64,000 bases of DNA from Cedecea davisae DSM 4568 (GTDB lineage Bacteria; Pseudomonadota; Gammaproteobacteria; Enterobacterales; Enterobacteriaceae): the NCBI RefSeq assembly GCF_000412335.2, contig NZ_KE161030.1:2766526-2830525 (forward strand), read 5' to 3'. Below the pieces are notes generated by a model, which ran no database searches, was not told the origin of the DNA, and saw nothing but the letters and a program-made list of their open reading frames with translations. The position numbers were made by a program, and so were the translations under genes. This document shows, in pieces, positions 53,838 through 63,351 of the stretch (position 1 is its first letter; each line of letters begins with the position of its first letter).

Positions 53838-54782
53838 TCAGAGTTTATCCATCAGGTAACGATGTGCTTTAGAGGCTGCGCTGGCCGCTTTGAAAATATA
53901 ACGCTTGTCGTTTTTCAGCGCTTTCAGCCAGGAAGCAATATAGCTTTCATATTGTACCTCTCCCTCAATCCCAAGATCCGCCATCAGAAAGGCACTTCCC
54001 AGCTCCGCGACAAGTTCTTCCTCTGCATAATCCGCACTGCCAAACTTCCCTTTCATTTCACGGTTCAGGCGTTTTTTACCTCCACTCCAGTGAACCAGCT
54101 CATGCAGGCCGGTAGCGTAAAAGTTAGCCGCATCAGAAAACAGATGGCGCTCCGGTAACCAGACTTCATCAGTTGAAGGGCTGAAAAAGGCGTTTTGTCC
54201 TTTCTCGATGATGTTTGCGCCGCTCTTCCTGAATAGATTTTCAGCCTGCGGCAACGGGGCAAATGTCGCTTCCGGGCTGACAGTTACCTTTGTCAGAGGC
54301 AAGCCGTCGATTTGCTGAACGTTAAACACGGTGAAAGTTTTCAGCATCGGGATATGGTCGATTTCTCCGGCGTCGTTTTCCTTCTCCAGCGTGGTGTAGA
54401 AAATGGCTGTGGTGCCACGTTCACGCGTGCGAACCTGCCCACCGACTGCCTGCGCCTGTTTGTAGGTCATCCAGCGTGAATCACCAAAGGCCTGTTCCGA
54501 CGCACTGCACCACAACAGCATGATATTCATTCCGCTATACGCGATACCGGTTGCAAAGTTGGAAGGCAACCCAGACATACCCGGCACTCGTTGCCATGGG
54601 CAACACCACGGTTTTACATTGGCCTCAAGCGCTGCAATGATGTTGTCGGTAACTGTCTGATAAATATCCGTTCGGGTTTTCGAAAATTTCGTTTTTGAGG
54701 AGCCTGACTGCTCCAGCGGGGATACGCTGGTCGCCGCTGCGGTGTTAGGGGCGCTAGTCTGGGGATGTAGGGAAATCGGCAT
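53838..54782 (-). CDS. ardC: ArdC antirestriction protein
   Basis: 314 residues. The N-terminal half is an ssDNA-binding DUF1738 domain (IYQTVTDNIIAALEANVKPW ... YSGMNIMLLW ... WMTYKQAQAVGGQVR), the C-terminal half a metallopeptidase-like domain with HELVH near 227-231 and EELVAELGSAFL. ArdC protects incoming plasmid DNA from restriction just after conjugation. It faces mobC convergently and marks the right edge of the transfer backbone. Confidence 0.93.
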   Translation of the reverse strand: MPISLHPQTSAPNTAAATSVSPLEQSGSSKTKFSKTRTDIYQTVTDNIIAALEANVKPWCCPWQRVPGMSGLPSNFATGIAYSGMNIMLLWCSASEQAFGDSRWMTYKQAQAVGGQVRTRERGTTAIFYTTLEKENDAGEIDHIPMLKTFTVFNVQQIDGLPLTKVTVSPEATFAPLPQAENLFRKSGANIIEKGQNAFFSPSTDEVWLPERHLFSDAANFYATGLHELVHWSGGKKRLNREMKGKFGSADYAEEELVAELGSAFLMADLGIEGEVQYESYIASWLKALKNDKRYIFKAASAASKAHRYLMDKL

Positions 54783-54851
54783 GGTGTTTTCTCCGTCAGT
54801 GTGTGATTTTCGTCTTCGTATCGCCTGACGGTTCGCTTTCCCGGCATCGTT

Positions 54852-54899
54852 CCGTCCCGCAAGGGCGCAGAATGCGTGCCATTTATCCTTGCGGGACGG
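54852..54899. repeat. 13 bp inverted repeat upstream of ardC
   Basis: CCGTCCCGCAAGG (54852-54864) and CCTTGCGGGACGG (54887-54899), perfect arms 22 bases apart, about 70 bases upstream of ardC. It may be an operator or a zygotic (single-strand) promoter of the leading-strand type. The rest of 54900-55127 holds no gene I can support. Confidence 0.55.
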
Positions 54900-55127
54900 G
54901 TTGTGTTGGGAAACGATTAACAGGAAGCCGATAGAGGAACGAAAAGCGCACAGGAGAAAAATCTTGCCCCTGCATATCCGGGCGTAGCGCCCCTTACTTT
55001 GCTGTGGCGAAATGGGTTTGGGGTTTGGGGTACCGCCAGCAACATAACCAAGGTCATTAAATTATGACTATTTTTAAATCTTGTGTATAAAATACAATCA
55101 AAAAAGATGGACAATACTGAGGGACTC

Positions 55128-57197
55128 ATGCGTATTCAGCAGGTTCAAATCAAGAATTTTCGACTTTTAGCAGATGTAGAGCTAATGCTGGAAGAACAGA
55201 CCACTGTTATCGTTGGACGAAATAATAGTGGAAAAACATCTCTGTCGGAGATAATCCGCAGGTTTTTGGCAGATGGGAGCTCAGCCTTTCAGCTCGAAGA
55301 CTTTTCCAGTACCTCTTATGACTGCTTCTGTGAGGCGCTGGATGCACTGAACCAAGGGGCTGAAGAAAATATTATTCGTCAGCTTATCCCCGCCATTGAA
55401 CTTCGATTGAAATTCCAATATGACCCTACTCAACCTCAGTTAGGTCCCTTGAGTCCTTTCGTGATTGATTTGGATCCCGGATGCACTGAGGCACTGGCTG
55501 TAATTCGTTATGAGTTGAAACATGGTCAACTTGCACAGTTTCTAGAAAATCAGCCTAATAAGCCGCTAACCTATGAAACCCGTATATTATTCCTTCGTAC
55601 ACTACGGGAACGAATACCCAATAATTTCAGCACAAAAATATGGGCCGAAGATCCAAACGATCCAGATAATCGCCGTGAGTTACAACCTAGCGCATTACGA
55701 GGCTTAGTCAAAACTGGATTTATCAATGCTCAGCGAGGACTTGATGATGTAACATCTCGAGAGTCTGACGTGTTGGCCAAAACTGTAGAAGGACTTTTCG
55801 CAACAGCTTCTTCTGCATCAGCTGATACAGCAGATAAGCAAATTGCCGAGGCTCTAAAAGACACAGTTCAGGACATTCAAGCTCAGATTGATACGAACTT
55901 TGGTGGTCAGCTCAAAAGCTTGATTCCTGCGCTTAAAACATTTGGATACCCCGGTCTGGGAGGGCAAGAGCTTCATACCGAAACCCTGTTGGATGTCGGA
56001 AAATTACTGTCTAACTTCACTAAAGTTCGTTACGCGGGTTATGGAGGCGTAGCATTACCTGAATCATATAACGGCTTAGGTGCGCGAAATCTGATATTTA
56101 TCCTTTTGCAATTAGCAGGCTTTTATAAGGCATTTCGCGCAGAAACCAAAGAGCCAGGCGTGCACTTGATCTTCATTGAGGAACCTGAAGCGCATCTACA
56201 TCCTCAAATGCAGGAAGTTTTTATTCGCCAGCTAGCTAAAATAGCACAGCAGTTGGTTGATGGCACTGAGGATAAGAAGCCGTGGCCTGTTCAATTCGTC
56301 GTTTCAACCCACTCATCGCATATTGCCAATGCAGCTGGCTTCGAGAATATTCGCTACTTTCTCGGGGCTCCTATTACAGGTGCACAACAAGGTATACGCG
56401 AAACCAAAATAAAAGATCTACGCAAAGGGCTGAAGCACATATCACCCGGAGATAAGAAGTTCCTTCATCAATACATGACGTTGACACGTAGTGACTTGTT
56501 TTTCGCAGATAAAGCGGTTCTCGTCGAAGGACTGAGCGAACGTTTGCTGCTTCCAGTCATCATTGCAAAATTAGAAGCCGAAGAACCGGAATGTCCTAAG
56601 TTGTCCAGCCAATATGCCACCATACTGGAAATAGGAGGGGCTTACGCTCACCTGTTCTTCGAGTTGTTGCAGTTCCTTGAACTTCGCAGCTTAATCATCA
56701 CAGATCTAGATGCCGTCGAGAAACCTGGAGGAAAAACTTGCGCAGTACACCTCGGAACATATTCCAGTAACGCCTGTTTGAAGGCATGGTTCTCCGCGGA
56801 TGCTTCTTTCACTTTAGCTGGACTACTTGCCAAGAAAGACTCGGACAAAATACTTAAAGGAAATCGCATTGCTTATCAATGTGTAGAGAAAGAAGATGGT
56901 CCCTGCGGACGGACATTTGAAGATGCATTTATTCTTGCAAATCCAAAGTTGTTTGGCTTGGTCAAAGAGGATTCCCAAGAACTAGAAATCGAAGCCCGTT
57001 GCAAGGCGGATGAGTGGAAAAAGTCTGAATTCGCATTGAAGTATGCAATTACTGAAACGGAATGGGTGTCTCCGAAATACATTAAAGACGGCGTTCGCTG
57101 GCTGGCTCGTGAGAACGTGGCAGTACCAGATCCAGAATTGGCATTGGCTGTAGAAACAATAGCCGACGCGTTGAATGGAGGTGAGGCTAATGTCTGA
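55128..57197 (+). CDS. gajA: Gabija-like GajA: OLD-family ATPase/TOPRIM nuclease
   Basis: 689 residues from the ATG at 55128 (GAGGG upstream; ATG at 55083 and 55107 are less well placed). Walker A IVGRNNSGKTSL (28-39), Walker B HLIFIEEPEAHLHPQ (near 349), and a C-terminal TOPRIM with VEGLSE (near 465) and the DxD pair in ITDLDAVE (near 525). This is an OLD nuclease; the coupling with a UvrD-like gene (overlap of 8 bases) makes it class 2, i.e. Gabija-like. It is longer than B. cereus GajA (about 578). GajA nicks DNA when nucleotide pools fall. Confidence 0.85.
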   Translation: MRIQQVQIKNFRLLADVELMLEEQTTVIVGRNNSGKTSLSEIIRRFLADGSSAFQLEDFSSTSYDCFCEALDALNQGAEENIIRQLIPAIELRLKFQYDPTQPQLGPLSPFVIDLDPGCTEALAVIRYELKHGQLAQFLENQPNKPLTYETRILFLRTLRERIPNNFSTKIWAEDPNDPDNRRELQPSALRGLVKTGFINAQRGLDDVTSRESDVLAKTVEGLFATASSASADTADKQIAEALKDTVQDIQAQIDTNFGGQLKSLIPALKTFGYPGLGGQELHTETLLDVGKLLSNFTKVRYAGYGGVALPESYNGLGARNLIFILLQLAGFYKAFRAETKEPGVHLIFIEEPEAHLHPQMQEVFIRQLAKIAQQLVDGTEDKKPWPVQFVVSTHSSHIANAAGFENIRYFLGAPITGAQQGIRETKIKDLRKGLKHISPGDKKFLHQYMTLTRSDLFFADKAVLVEGLSERLLLPVIIAKLEAEEPECPKLSSQYATILEIGGAYAHLFFELLQFLELRSLIITDLDAVEKPGGKTCAVHLGTYSSNACLKAWFSADASFTLAGLLAKKDSDKILKGNRIAYQCVEKEDGPCGRTFEDAFILANPKLFGLVKEDSQELEIEARCKADEWKKSEFALKYAITETEWVSPKYIKDGVRWLARENVAVPDPELALAVETIADALNGGEANV

Positions 57198-58923
57198 GAT
57201 CCATTCACCTGCCGAGGTTGCAAGTCAGCGTGCTCTTGAGGCCATGTACACTTGTCTTGCTGAGGGACAAAGCTTTCGTTTAGAAGCCGGTGCTGGTGCT
57301 GGCAAAACATATTCGCTGATCAAAGCAATCAAGTTCCTAATTGAAAATAATAAATCAATTTTTTTGAAACATAGCAAGCAAATTGCATGTATCACCTTTA
57401 CAAACGTTGCAAAGGACGAAATTGCAACGCGTACAGATCGGAGTCCGTTGGTTTTCTGCGAAACCAATCACGCATTCTGTTGGTCGCTCATTTGTGGCTT
57501 CCAGAAATCGCTCCGGATCCTGATCGAAACGATGCCAGTTTGGAAAGAAAAGATTCAGGAGGCTGGAGGAACTATAGGTAATCGTACTATCGAATACAGC
57601 CTCGGACATCGGTCAATACGCGATCATAGCGTGTCCATTCACCATGACGACGTACTGCCTCTAACAATATCACTCATGGCCCATGAAAAGTTTCGTCGCA
57701 TGATCACGGATAGATTTCCGATCATTTTGGTTGATGAATACCAGGACACAAACTATGAGTGGGTTGAAGCGCTCAAGGAGCATTTCCTAGGACAACCAAG
57801 TGCACCTTTGTTTGGCTTCTTCGGAGACCATTGGCAGAAAATTTATGGTGGAGGATGTGGGAAGCTTGAGCATCCAAGCGTGAGAGAGATCGGAAAAGAA
57901 GCTAACTTTCGGTCTGTTAAGAAAATAGTTGATGCACTCAATCGCATGAGGCCAGAGCTGAAGCAATTCGTTCAAGACCCTGAGTCTAAGGGTGAAATAT
58001 GCATTTTTCATACTAATAACTGGCAGGGAGTACGTCAAAAAGGACCTCACTGGGCAGGCGATCTACCTTTGACTGATGGACATGCCACTTTGGTACGCGT
58101 TAAGACCGCGCTAGAACTTGACGGTTGGGACTTATCACCCAAGCACACGAAGATCCTCATGTTGACTCATAAACTTTTGGCTAATCAACAAGGCTATTCT
58201 AATTTGGCGGCAGCTTTTCGATACAATGAATCATTCACCAAGAAGGAGCAGGAACACATTGCTTTCTTTGTTGATAAATTAGAACCAGCCTGTGATGCTT
58301 TCTCTAATCGTAAGTATGGAATGATGTTTGAATCCCTAGGGGGTTCTACACCTCACTTACGGAGTCATTCCGACAAAGCCAGTTGGCACGATGCAATGTC
58401 ACAGTTGCTTGCTATCCAGAGTACAGGAAGTGTTGGCGAGGTGATCGATCACTTACATAAAGTGCGAAAACCAAGACTTCCTGATGCCATCGAAAAGCAC
58501 GAACTTGAGCTCCGTGAGTTCAACGAGGCTGCTGGTGTTGAGTTGCCACGAACGCTGGAAGAATTAAAAAATTTCCGAAATGTTGCATATTCTGAAGTGA
58601 AGGCGCTTCGCAATTACCTTGTAGGTTACTCGCCTTTTGAAACGCAACATGGCGTCAAAGGCGCTGAATTTGATAATGTATTGATCGTAGTTGGACGTGG
58701 CTGGAATCAGTATAACTTCGGTGAGATGCTGGAACTTGCCAGCGCTAAAGTAGTTCCCCCACCAAAAGAAGAAGCATTTGAACGTAACCGCAATTTGTTC
58801 TATGTCGCCTGCTCAAGACCACAAAAGAGGCTTTCCATCTTGTTCACACAGTTCTTGTCACCAGAAGCACTTAATACTCTTGAAAATTGGTTCGGAATCG
58901 ATGCGATTAAACCAGCACCATAG
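57190..58923 (+). CDS. gajB: Gabija-like GajB: UvrD/Rep-type helicase
   Basis: 577 residues from the ATG at 57190, with GGAGGTGAGG just upstream; an ATG at 57175 lies in that site. Walker A AGAGAGKTYSLIKA (about 33-46), Walker B IILVDEYQDTNYEW (near 180), and helicase motif VI FYVACSRPQKRLSILF (near 537), all of the UvrD/PcrA superfamily 1. Coupled to the OLD gene. GajB recognises DNA ends and assists GajA in the Gabija complex. Here it is somewhat longer than the type protein. Confidence 0.85.
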   Translation: MSEIHSPAEVASQRALEAMYTCLAEGQSFRLEAGAGAGKTYSLIKAIKFLIENNKSIFLKHSKQIACITFTNVAKDEIATRTDRSPLVFCETNHAFCWSLICGFQKSLRILIETMPVWKEKIQEAGGTIGNRTIEYSLGHRSIRDHSVSIHHDDVLPLTISLMAHEKFRRMITDRFPIILVDEYQDTNYEWVEALKEHFLGQPSAPLFGFFGDHWQKIYGGGCGKLEHPSVREIGKEANFRSVKKIVDALNRMRPELKQFVQDPESKGEICIFHTNNWQGVRQKGPHWAGDLPLTDGHATLVRVKTALELDGWDLSPKHTKILMLTHKLLANQQGYSNLAAAFRYNESFTKKEQEHIAFFVDKLEPACDAFSNRKYGMMFESLGGSTPHLRSHSDKASWHDAMSQLLAIQSTGSVGEVIDHLHKVRKPRLPDAIEKHELELREFNEAAGVELPRTLEELKNFRNVAYSEVKALRNYLVGYSPFETQHGVKGAEFDNVLIVVGRGWNQYNFGEMLELASAKVVPPPKEEAFERNRNLFYVACSRPQKRLSILFTQFLSPEALNTLENWFGIDAIKPAP

Positions 58924-58990
58924 TCGTTCTGACAGGAATAATCTACCTTGAACTTGAAGAAATTTCATTTATAAGTAGTAGCTTATTAAC

Positions 58991-59010
58991 TAATAAAAAA
59001 ATTTTTATTA
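58991..59010. terminator. AT-rich palindrome between gajB and the DUF2235 gene
   Basis: TAATAAAAA-AA-TTTTTATTA, 9 bp arms, 67 bases past the gajB stop. A weak terminator or protein site. Confidence 0.35.
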
Positions 59011-59064
59011 ATCTGTGAAAAACATTATCAGAATTATCTTAATAAGTATAAAACATTAAAAGGG

Positions 59065-60282
59065 ATGCTGAACTTGGGGAAAAATATCGTTGTTTGTTGT
59101 GATGGTACTGGTAACGAAGTGAATGCAGAACTGTCAAATGTTCTTAAACTTTACCGTGTTATGAGTATAAATAATACTCAAGTAGTTTACTACAACCCAG
59201 GCATTGGTACTATTGGGCTACATAATCCATGGCAGCGATTCAGACAGAAAGTTCGTGGTTTGTTTGAGTTAGCCACGGGTTTTGGCCTGGATAAAGACAT
59301 TCTTAATGCTTATCGTTATCTTTGTGAGAACCATATTAATGGGGATAAAATATGGTTATTTGGTTTTAGCCGAGGAGCTTATACAGTGCGAGTTCTGGCG
59401 GCATTTGTGAATATGATAGGGCTTCTTAGCAAGGACCAGTTAAATCTTGCTGAATATGCGTTAGCTGCATATAAACGGGCAAGCTCATATGGCTACACAG
59501 AAGCACAATATGCCGAAAATTCAAGTGAACCTAAACGATCTTCCTCTGCATTGGCTGATGCTTGGCATCTGGCCCGTGTAACCAGAACCCGCAAGGTCCA
59601 GATCGAATTCATTGGAGTCTGGGATACAGTATCCTCTGTATTTGCACCTAAAAAATACGGCTTAATACCTTGTATTGAGAATCTACTTTACACCCAGAAA
59701 AATCCTATAGTTAAATGTTTTCGCCAAGCGATCGCTATTGATGAACGTCGTAGGATGTTCCGTTTACATCATTGGAATGATCCACAACCCTTTAGAGAGA
59801 AATCTTTTAATACTGAGAGTGACGTAGAACAGAACATCAAACAAGTCTGGTTTGCTGGTGTACATGCAGATATTGGAGGAGGATATCCAGAAGCAGAAAG
59901 TGGCCTGTCAAAATTTCCTCTCGCTTGGATGATAAAAGAAGCTCGTGATTGTGGCTTACTTGTTAATCAAGCAAATATAAATCGACTGGTATTTGGTAAG
60001 CCCCGGAAAGGTAGCAAATACTTTTATGTCGAACCTAATGCAACAGCAAAATTGCATGATTCATTAACTTCATTCTGGAAAGCATTGGAATGGATACCTA
60101 AGAAGCTGACAACGAGGGAGTGGGAAAATCGCAGGTCATGGTTAGGATTTTATTTCCCTAGAGGTGAGCCTAGATTAATTCCTGAGGGTGCCTTGATTCA
60201 TAGTTCAGTTCGCTTAAGAATGAAACTGTCTGGATACAAACCTATTAACCTTCCCCACCGGTATGAGTATACAGATGATTAA
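59065..60282 (+). CDS. DUF2235 alpha/beta-hydrolase (T6SS Tle1-like phospholipase fold)
   Basis: 405 residues. NIVVCCDGTGNEVN at the start, nucleophile-elbow GFSRGAYTVR (Ser near 101) and the later GVHADIGGGYPE with the Asp/His of the catalytic triad mark DUF2235. Related proteins are lipases or phospholipases (Tle1). No signal peptide. The ATG at 59065 lies on the AAAAGGG; a TTG at 59074 (AAGGG 9 nt upstream, giving MGKNIVVCCDGT) could be the true start. Base use is clearly more AT-rich than the Gabija pair. No partner gene; a defence role is inferred only from its place. Confidence 0.82.
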   Translation: MLNLGKNIVVCCDGTGNEVNAELSNVLKLYRVMSINNTQVVYYNPGIGTIGLHNPWQRFRQKVRGLFELATGFGLDKDILNAYRYLCENHINGDKIWLFGFSRGAYTVRVLAAFVNMIGLLSKDQLNLAEYALAAYKRASSYGYTEAQYAENSSEPKRSSSALADAWHLARVTRTRKVQIEFIGVWDTVSSVFAPKKYGLIPCIENLLYTQKNPIVKCFRQAIAIDERRRMFRLHHWNDPQPFREKSFNTESDVEQNIKQVWFAGVHADIGGGYPEAESGLSKFPLAWMIKEARDCGLLVNQANINRLVFGKPRKGSKYFYVEPNATAKLHDSLTSFWKALEWIPKKLTTREWENRRSWLGFYFPRGEPRLIPEGALIHSSVRLRMKLSGYKPINLPHRYEYTDD

Positions 60283-61112
60283 CTCCTATTATTAATGTTG
60301 TAACAGCCAGAATATATTAGGGTGTAGACTTACTATATTGTCCTCTCAGGACATGCCTATTTACACTCTCTTATGCAGATTCCCTATAAGACTAGGGTTG
60401 AAGAAATATATTATGGATAGAATCAAAATGTATATTTCTGTTGATGTTGATATACCTAAGCTTATACTCGAAATATTTAGCCTTCTTTTCATCGGACCCT
60501 GTCTTTTTGAACGGTAACTCTCTTGAACAGTCTGTAGAAAATTAGATCTTTTTTGTAATCAGAGTCTGACTGTACAACTCGGTGTGATATATATCCGATT
60601 TATCAGAGCGGTATTTATAACTACTGTGGTTAACCTCGATTAAGTGGTAGAGTATATCCACAGGATATACACGCCCTGATTTTTCAGATTAACGAGAACT
60701 GTTCAGGGACTCTGACGAAGAGAGCACTAGCTTTTTAATATTTTTCTCTCTATTTCAATATGTTGTGGCTTTTTATTCAACAAACGTATTTCAATTTATT
60801 CCCAGGTAATAGAGAAGATTTCTTTTTTCCTGTCACTCGTTCTGTAATTGTCTAACAATCAGGTCATTATTGAAAGGCCTTAATCCATGCTTTTGCTACT
60901 TCAACAGCTGTGTAGTTCTGTTCGACAAGAAATTAAGCCGGTTCACGTTTGAACTGCGCACTAAAATCTAATTTTTCATTGAAGCGGTTGTACTGTTCTG
61001 AGGTGAGCATGTCACCTCTGTCTTGGTGGAAAAATTCAGTATTTCACTTCATCGTTCCTTAGCAATTAAGTATTGGCAAAGGATAAAATTTTTTAATTTG
61101 ATTATACGACAA
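60283..61112. other. AT-rich gap between convergent defence genes
   Basis: 830 bases without a supported gene. Many stop codons in all frames. Part of the 3' end (60870-61010) looks like a decayed transposase; the rest has no visible structure of note. Confidence 0.5.
60870..61010 (-). pseudogene. Probable IS3-family OrfA remnant
   Basis: Leftward translation gives MLTSEQYNRFNEKLDFSAQFKREPA*FLVEQNYTAVEVAKAW before stops. FSAQFKRE..xLVxxQNYTxxEVAKAW recalls the N-terminus of IS3/IS911 OrfA (F-S-x-E-F-K-R-E-x-A-x-L-V-x-x-Q-x-Y-T-V-x-x-A-A-x-A). One stop is internal. No terminal repeats found. Confidence 0.4.
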
Positions 61113-61613
61113 TCATTTTTTTAAAGCTTCACTATAAAATTCATTTTTATAGACCCATGCCTTTATCCCATCTTGACATAATGAAGTTCCAACTATAATA
61201 AAAATAGGAGATCTTATAATCTCTTTATTCATAACATAGAATCGCTCAATACTAATTTTATCTTGATATGACAACTTAGGGATTTCTTGGGGGTGAGTGT
61301 GCCAATAACCTGCAAAAACTAAACCATTTCCTCTCGCTAGGTTCTGTTCTGATTCACATCTATTAGAATTGAACTCTACCCAATTTTTTGAGGATTTATC
61401 ATCTGGATGTGGTAACGTTGCGGAAGTTAGCCATAATCCATTGTTGAATGAGATATCTATAAATAACTGCCCGCCACATTCATTTTTATTATTGTATTGC
61501 CTATGCGAATCAAATACATCGTAAACATCTTTACTCACATGCAATTCAAAATCATATTCATTCCAATCCCAAATCCATGCTAGCGTGGGGATATTATTTG
61601 TCATGCCATTCAT
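61113..61613 (-). CDS. cap3: Cap3, CBASS JAMM/MPN isopeptidase
   Basis: 166 residues (ATG at 61613; ATG at 61604 also possible). A complete JAMM zinc-protease motif: Glu45 in NECGGQL, and HTHP-x7-SxxD with His105, His107 and Asp118. In type II CBASS Cap3 removes the bond that Cap2 makes between the CD-NTase and its target, so restrains or resets signalling. It overlaps the Cap2 gene by 20 bases and reads in the same direction. Confidence 0.92.
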   Translation of the reverse strand: MNGMTNNIPTLAWIWDWNEYDFELHVSKDVYDVFDSHRQYNNKNECGGQLFIDISFNNGLWLTSATLPHPDDKSSKNWVEFNSNRCESEQNLARGNGLVFAGYWHTHPQEIPKLSYQDKISIERFYVMNKEIIRSPIFIIVGTSLCQDGIKAWVYKNEFYSEALKK

Positions 61614-63351
61614 TTTTAATCACCATACTTTCAATATTGTCAGCTATCTCAGGACCTATGTATTGACCGCCAGACATAATAATTTTTCGACTTTCAGTAA
61701 CAAAGGAGTTCCATGTATTACATTCCAAGCTGTCATTTTTTTCCAAAACGTTTAATACGGATTTTGATACCATGCCTGCAATCTGTTGAATGCTTAATGA
61801 GCTCCCTGGAATGAAACCTACACCACAAGCAGGCAATTTATGATATCCATTATTCTCCCAATGAGTAAATTTCTTTATGAAATTCCCCCTTCGATCAAAT
61901 AAATGTCTCGCATCGGCAGTTTTTGTTTTATCACTACATATAACATGGCCAACGAAAGCGAATGGTTCTACCCAAGCTTGCACAAATGCCATATCTTTAA
62001 TCTTAGATTTCATTTCCCAAAGAAAATATTCATTTGACCAGTCAGCAGAAGTTGAAACAATACAATCATATAAATTGATATTAATGTCTTTATAAAAGAG
62101 TGCTTCATAAAAAGTTTTTGGAATCGCTGTTATTAGAGCTGTTGGTATGCAAGACTTAAGATGGCTTTTAAGGGCTATAGATTTATTTTTCCCTAGGTCG
62201 TCAATTGTTAATATATGCCTACCTAAATTTGAATCATCTAGAGAATCAGGGTCAACAATTGTCAAATCAGTTATGCCTGAATGTATTAGTTGTGATGCAA
62301 CGTGACTCCCAAGTGAACCTGCACCTATCAGGAGAACTTTTTTTTTGGTATTTTCTTCAACTTTAAAATCTTTTGAACGTGAAAAAATAACTTCATTATC
62401 AAGAATGAAGGTATCAGTTATTAGTAACTTATCTTTTTCACCAATCAGGTTTGCCTGAGGTTTTTTTTTCGCCTTCCTTAATCCAAAATTAAATGTCTGA
62501 TTATCTCTAACCCCTTTCCTTTTAATCAAAAATGATATTATGCTAACAGGCTCTGAATTAAATATCTCAAGTATCACCCATCTTAATGGATAATTAGAAT
62601 CATTTTCTAACCAATCTTTAAGGGCTTGAATATCATTGCCATTAGCATGACCTGAGAGCCAATCAACTAGACCAAGGGCAGTTGGTAATTTTACATTTGG
62701 TGTAGATGTAAGTTTCAAATAAAAAGCCCCCTTTGCAGCATCAATTTTCTTTTTAGATGGAGAAACCTGCCATTGATAGTGTTCTAAAATTTTTATTTCT
62801 TTGTCTGAAATCCAAATTTCTTCCCTGCCTGATGTATCACTCTTAGATAAAGTATACAATGGTGCTGAGATTTTTGGCTTATTTAGAAGAATTAACCTCT
62901 GCTTACTTAATGCAACTTGCATGCCCCAATAACTAATGATTTCACTATCAAACTCATTTTTTATCTGACTAGAATTTTTATACTCGCAGACTAATGAGAT
63001 GAGTTTGCCGAGTCTATAGAATGTATTATCTATAACCTCGACAGGATCACCATATACAGCCTTATCTCCGCCCCCAAACAAACAAACGAAATCATCTAAG
63101 ATATGAGGCCATTCTAACCATGGACTTGGTATTATGGATAATATTAATGCTACACTGGGGAAGTTTTCACTGAAGCCTATTTGTAACCTCCTGTTTATCC
63201 CTAAATAATCAACTGGTAGGCTTAACTCAAATCGTATCACTTCCTTTTTATTTATTGCATCAACCTCAATTAGATAGCAATCACTAAATATTTCATTAAG
63301 CCTTTCTACACCTGCCTGAATGGCAGGTGTAATTTTATTAGTCTTATCCAA
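61594..63351 (-). CDS. cap2: Cap2, CBASS E2-E1 fusion ligase
   Basis: About 585 residues from a TTG at 63351 whose codon overlaps the CD-NTase stop (TTGGATAA); the GTG at 63408 lacks an SD and would add 19 residues. N-terminal E2-like domain with candidate catalytic Cys90 in ILDDFVCLFGG. C-terminal E1/ThiF domain: VLLIGAGSLGSHVASQLIHSG (nucleotide loop), VDPDSLDDSNLGRH, and candidate Cys509 in LPACGVGF. Cap2 adenylates and joins the C-terminus of the CD-NTase to another molecule, priming it to make cyclic oligonucleotides. Confidence 0.92.
   Translation of the reverse strand: MDKTNKITPAIQAGVERLNEIFSDCYLIEVDAINKKEVIRFELSLPVDYLGINRRLQIGFSENFPSVALILSIIPSPWLEWPHILDDFVCLFGGGDKAVYGDPVEVIDNTFYRLGKLISLVCEYKNSSQIKNEFDSEIISYWGMQVALSKQRLILLNKPKISAPLYTLSKSDTSGREEIWISDKEIKILEHYQWQVSPSKKKIDAAKGAFYLKLTSTPNVKLPTALGLVDWLSGHANGNDIQALKDWLENDSNYPLRWVILEIFNSEPVSIISFLIKRKGVRDNQTFNFGLRKAKKKPQANLIGEKDKLLITDTFILDNEVIFSRSKDFKVEENTKKKVLLIGAGSLGSHVASQLIHSGITDLTIVDPDSLDDSNLGRHILTIDDLGKNKSIALKSHLKSCIPTALITAIPKTFYEALFYKDININLYDCIVSTSADWSNEYFLWEMKSKIKDMAFVQAWVEPFAFVGHVICSDKTKTADARHLFDRRGNFIKKFTHWENNGYHKLPACGVGFIPGSSLSIQQIAGMVSKSVLNVLEKNDSLECNTWNSFVTESRKIIMSGGQYIGPEIADNIESMVIKNEWHDK

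Noticed and set aside
59065..60282. DUF2235 gene as the CBASS effector
   Set aside because: It is on the opposite strand, 830 bases away and downstream of cap3; CBASS effectors normally precede the CD-NTase in the same operon.
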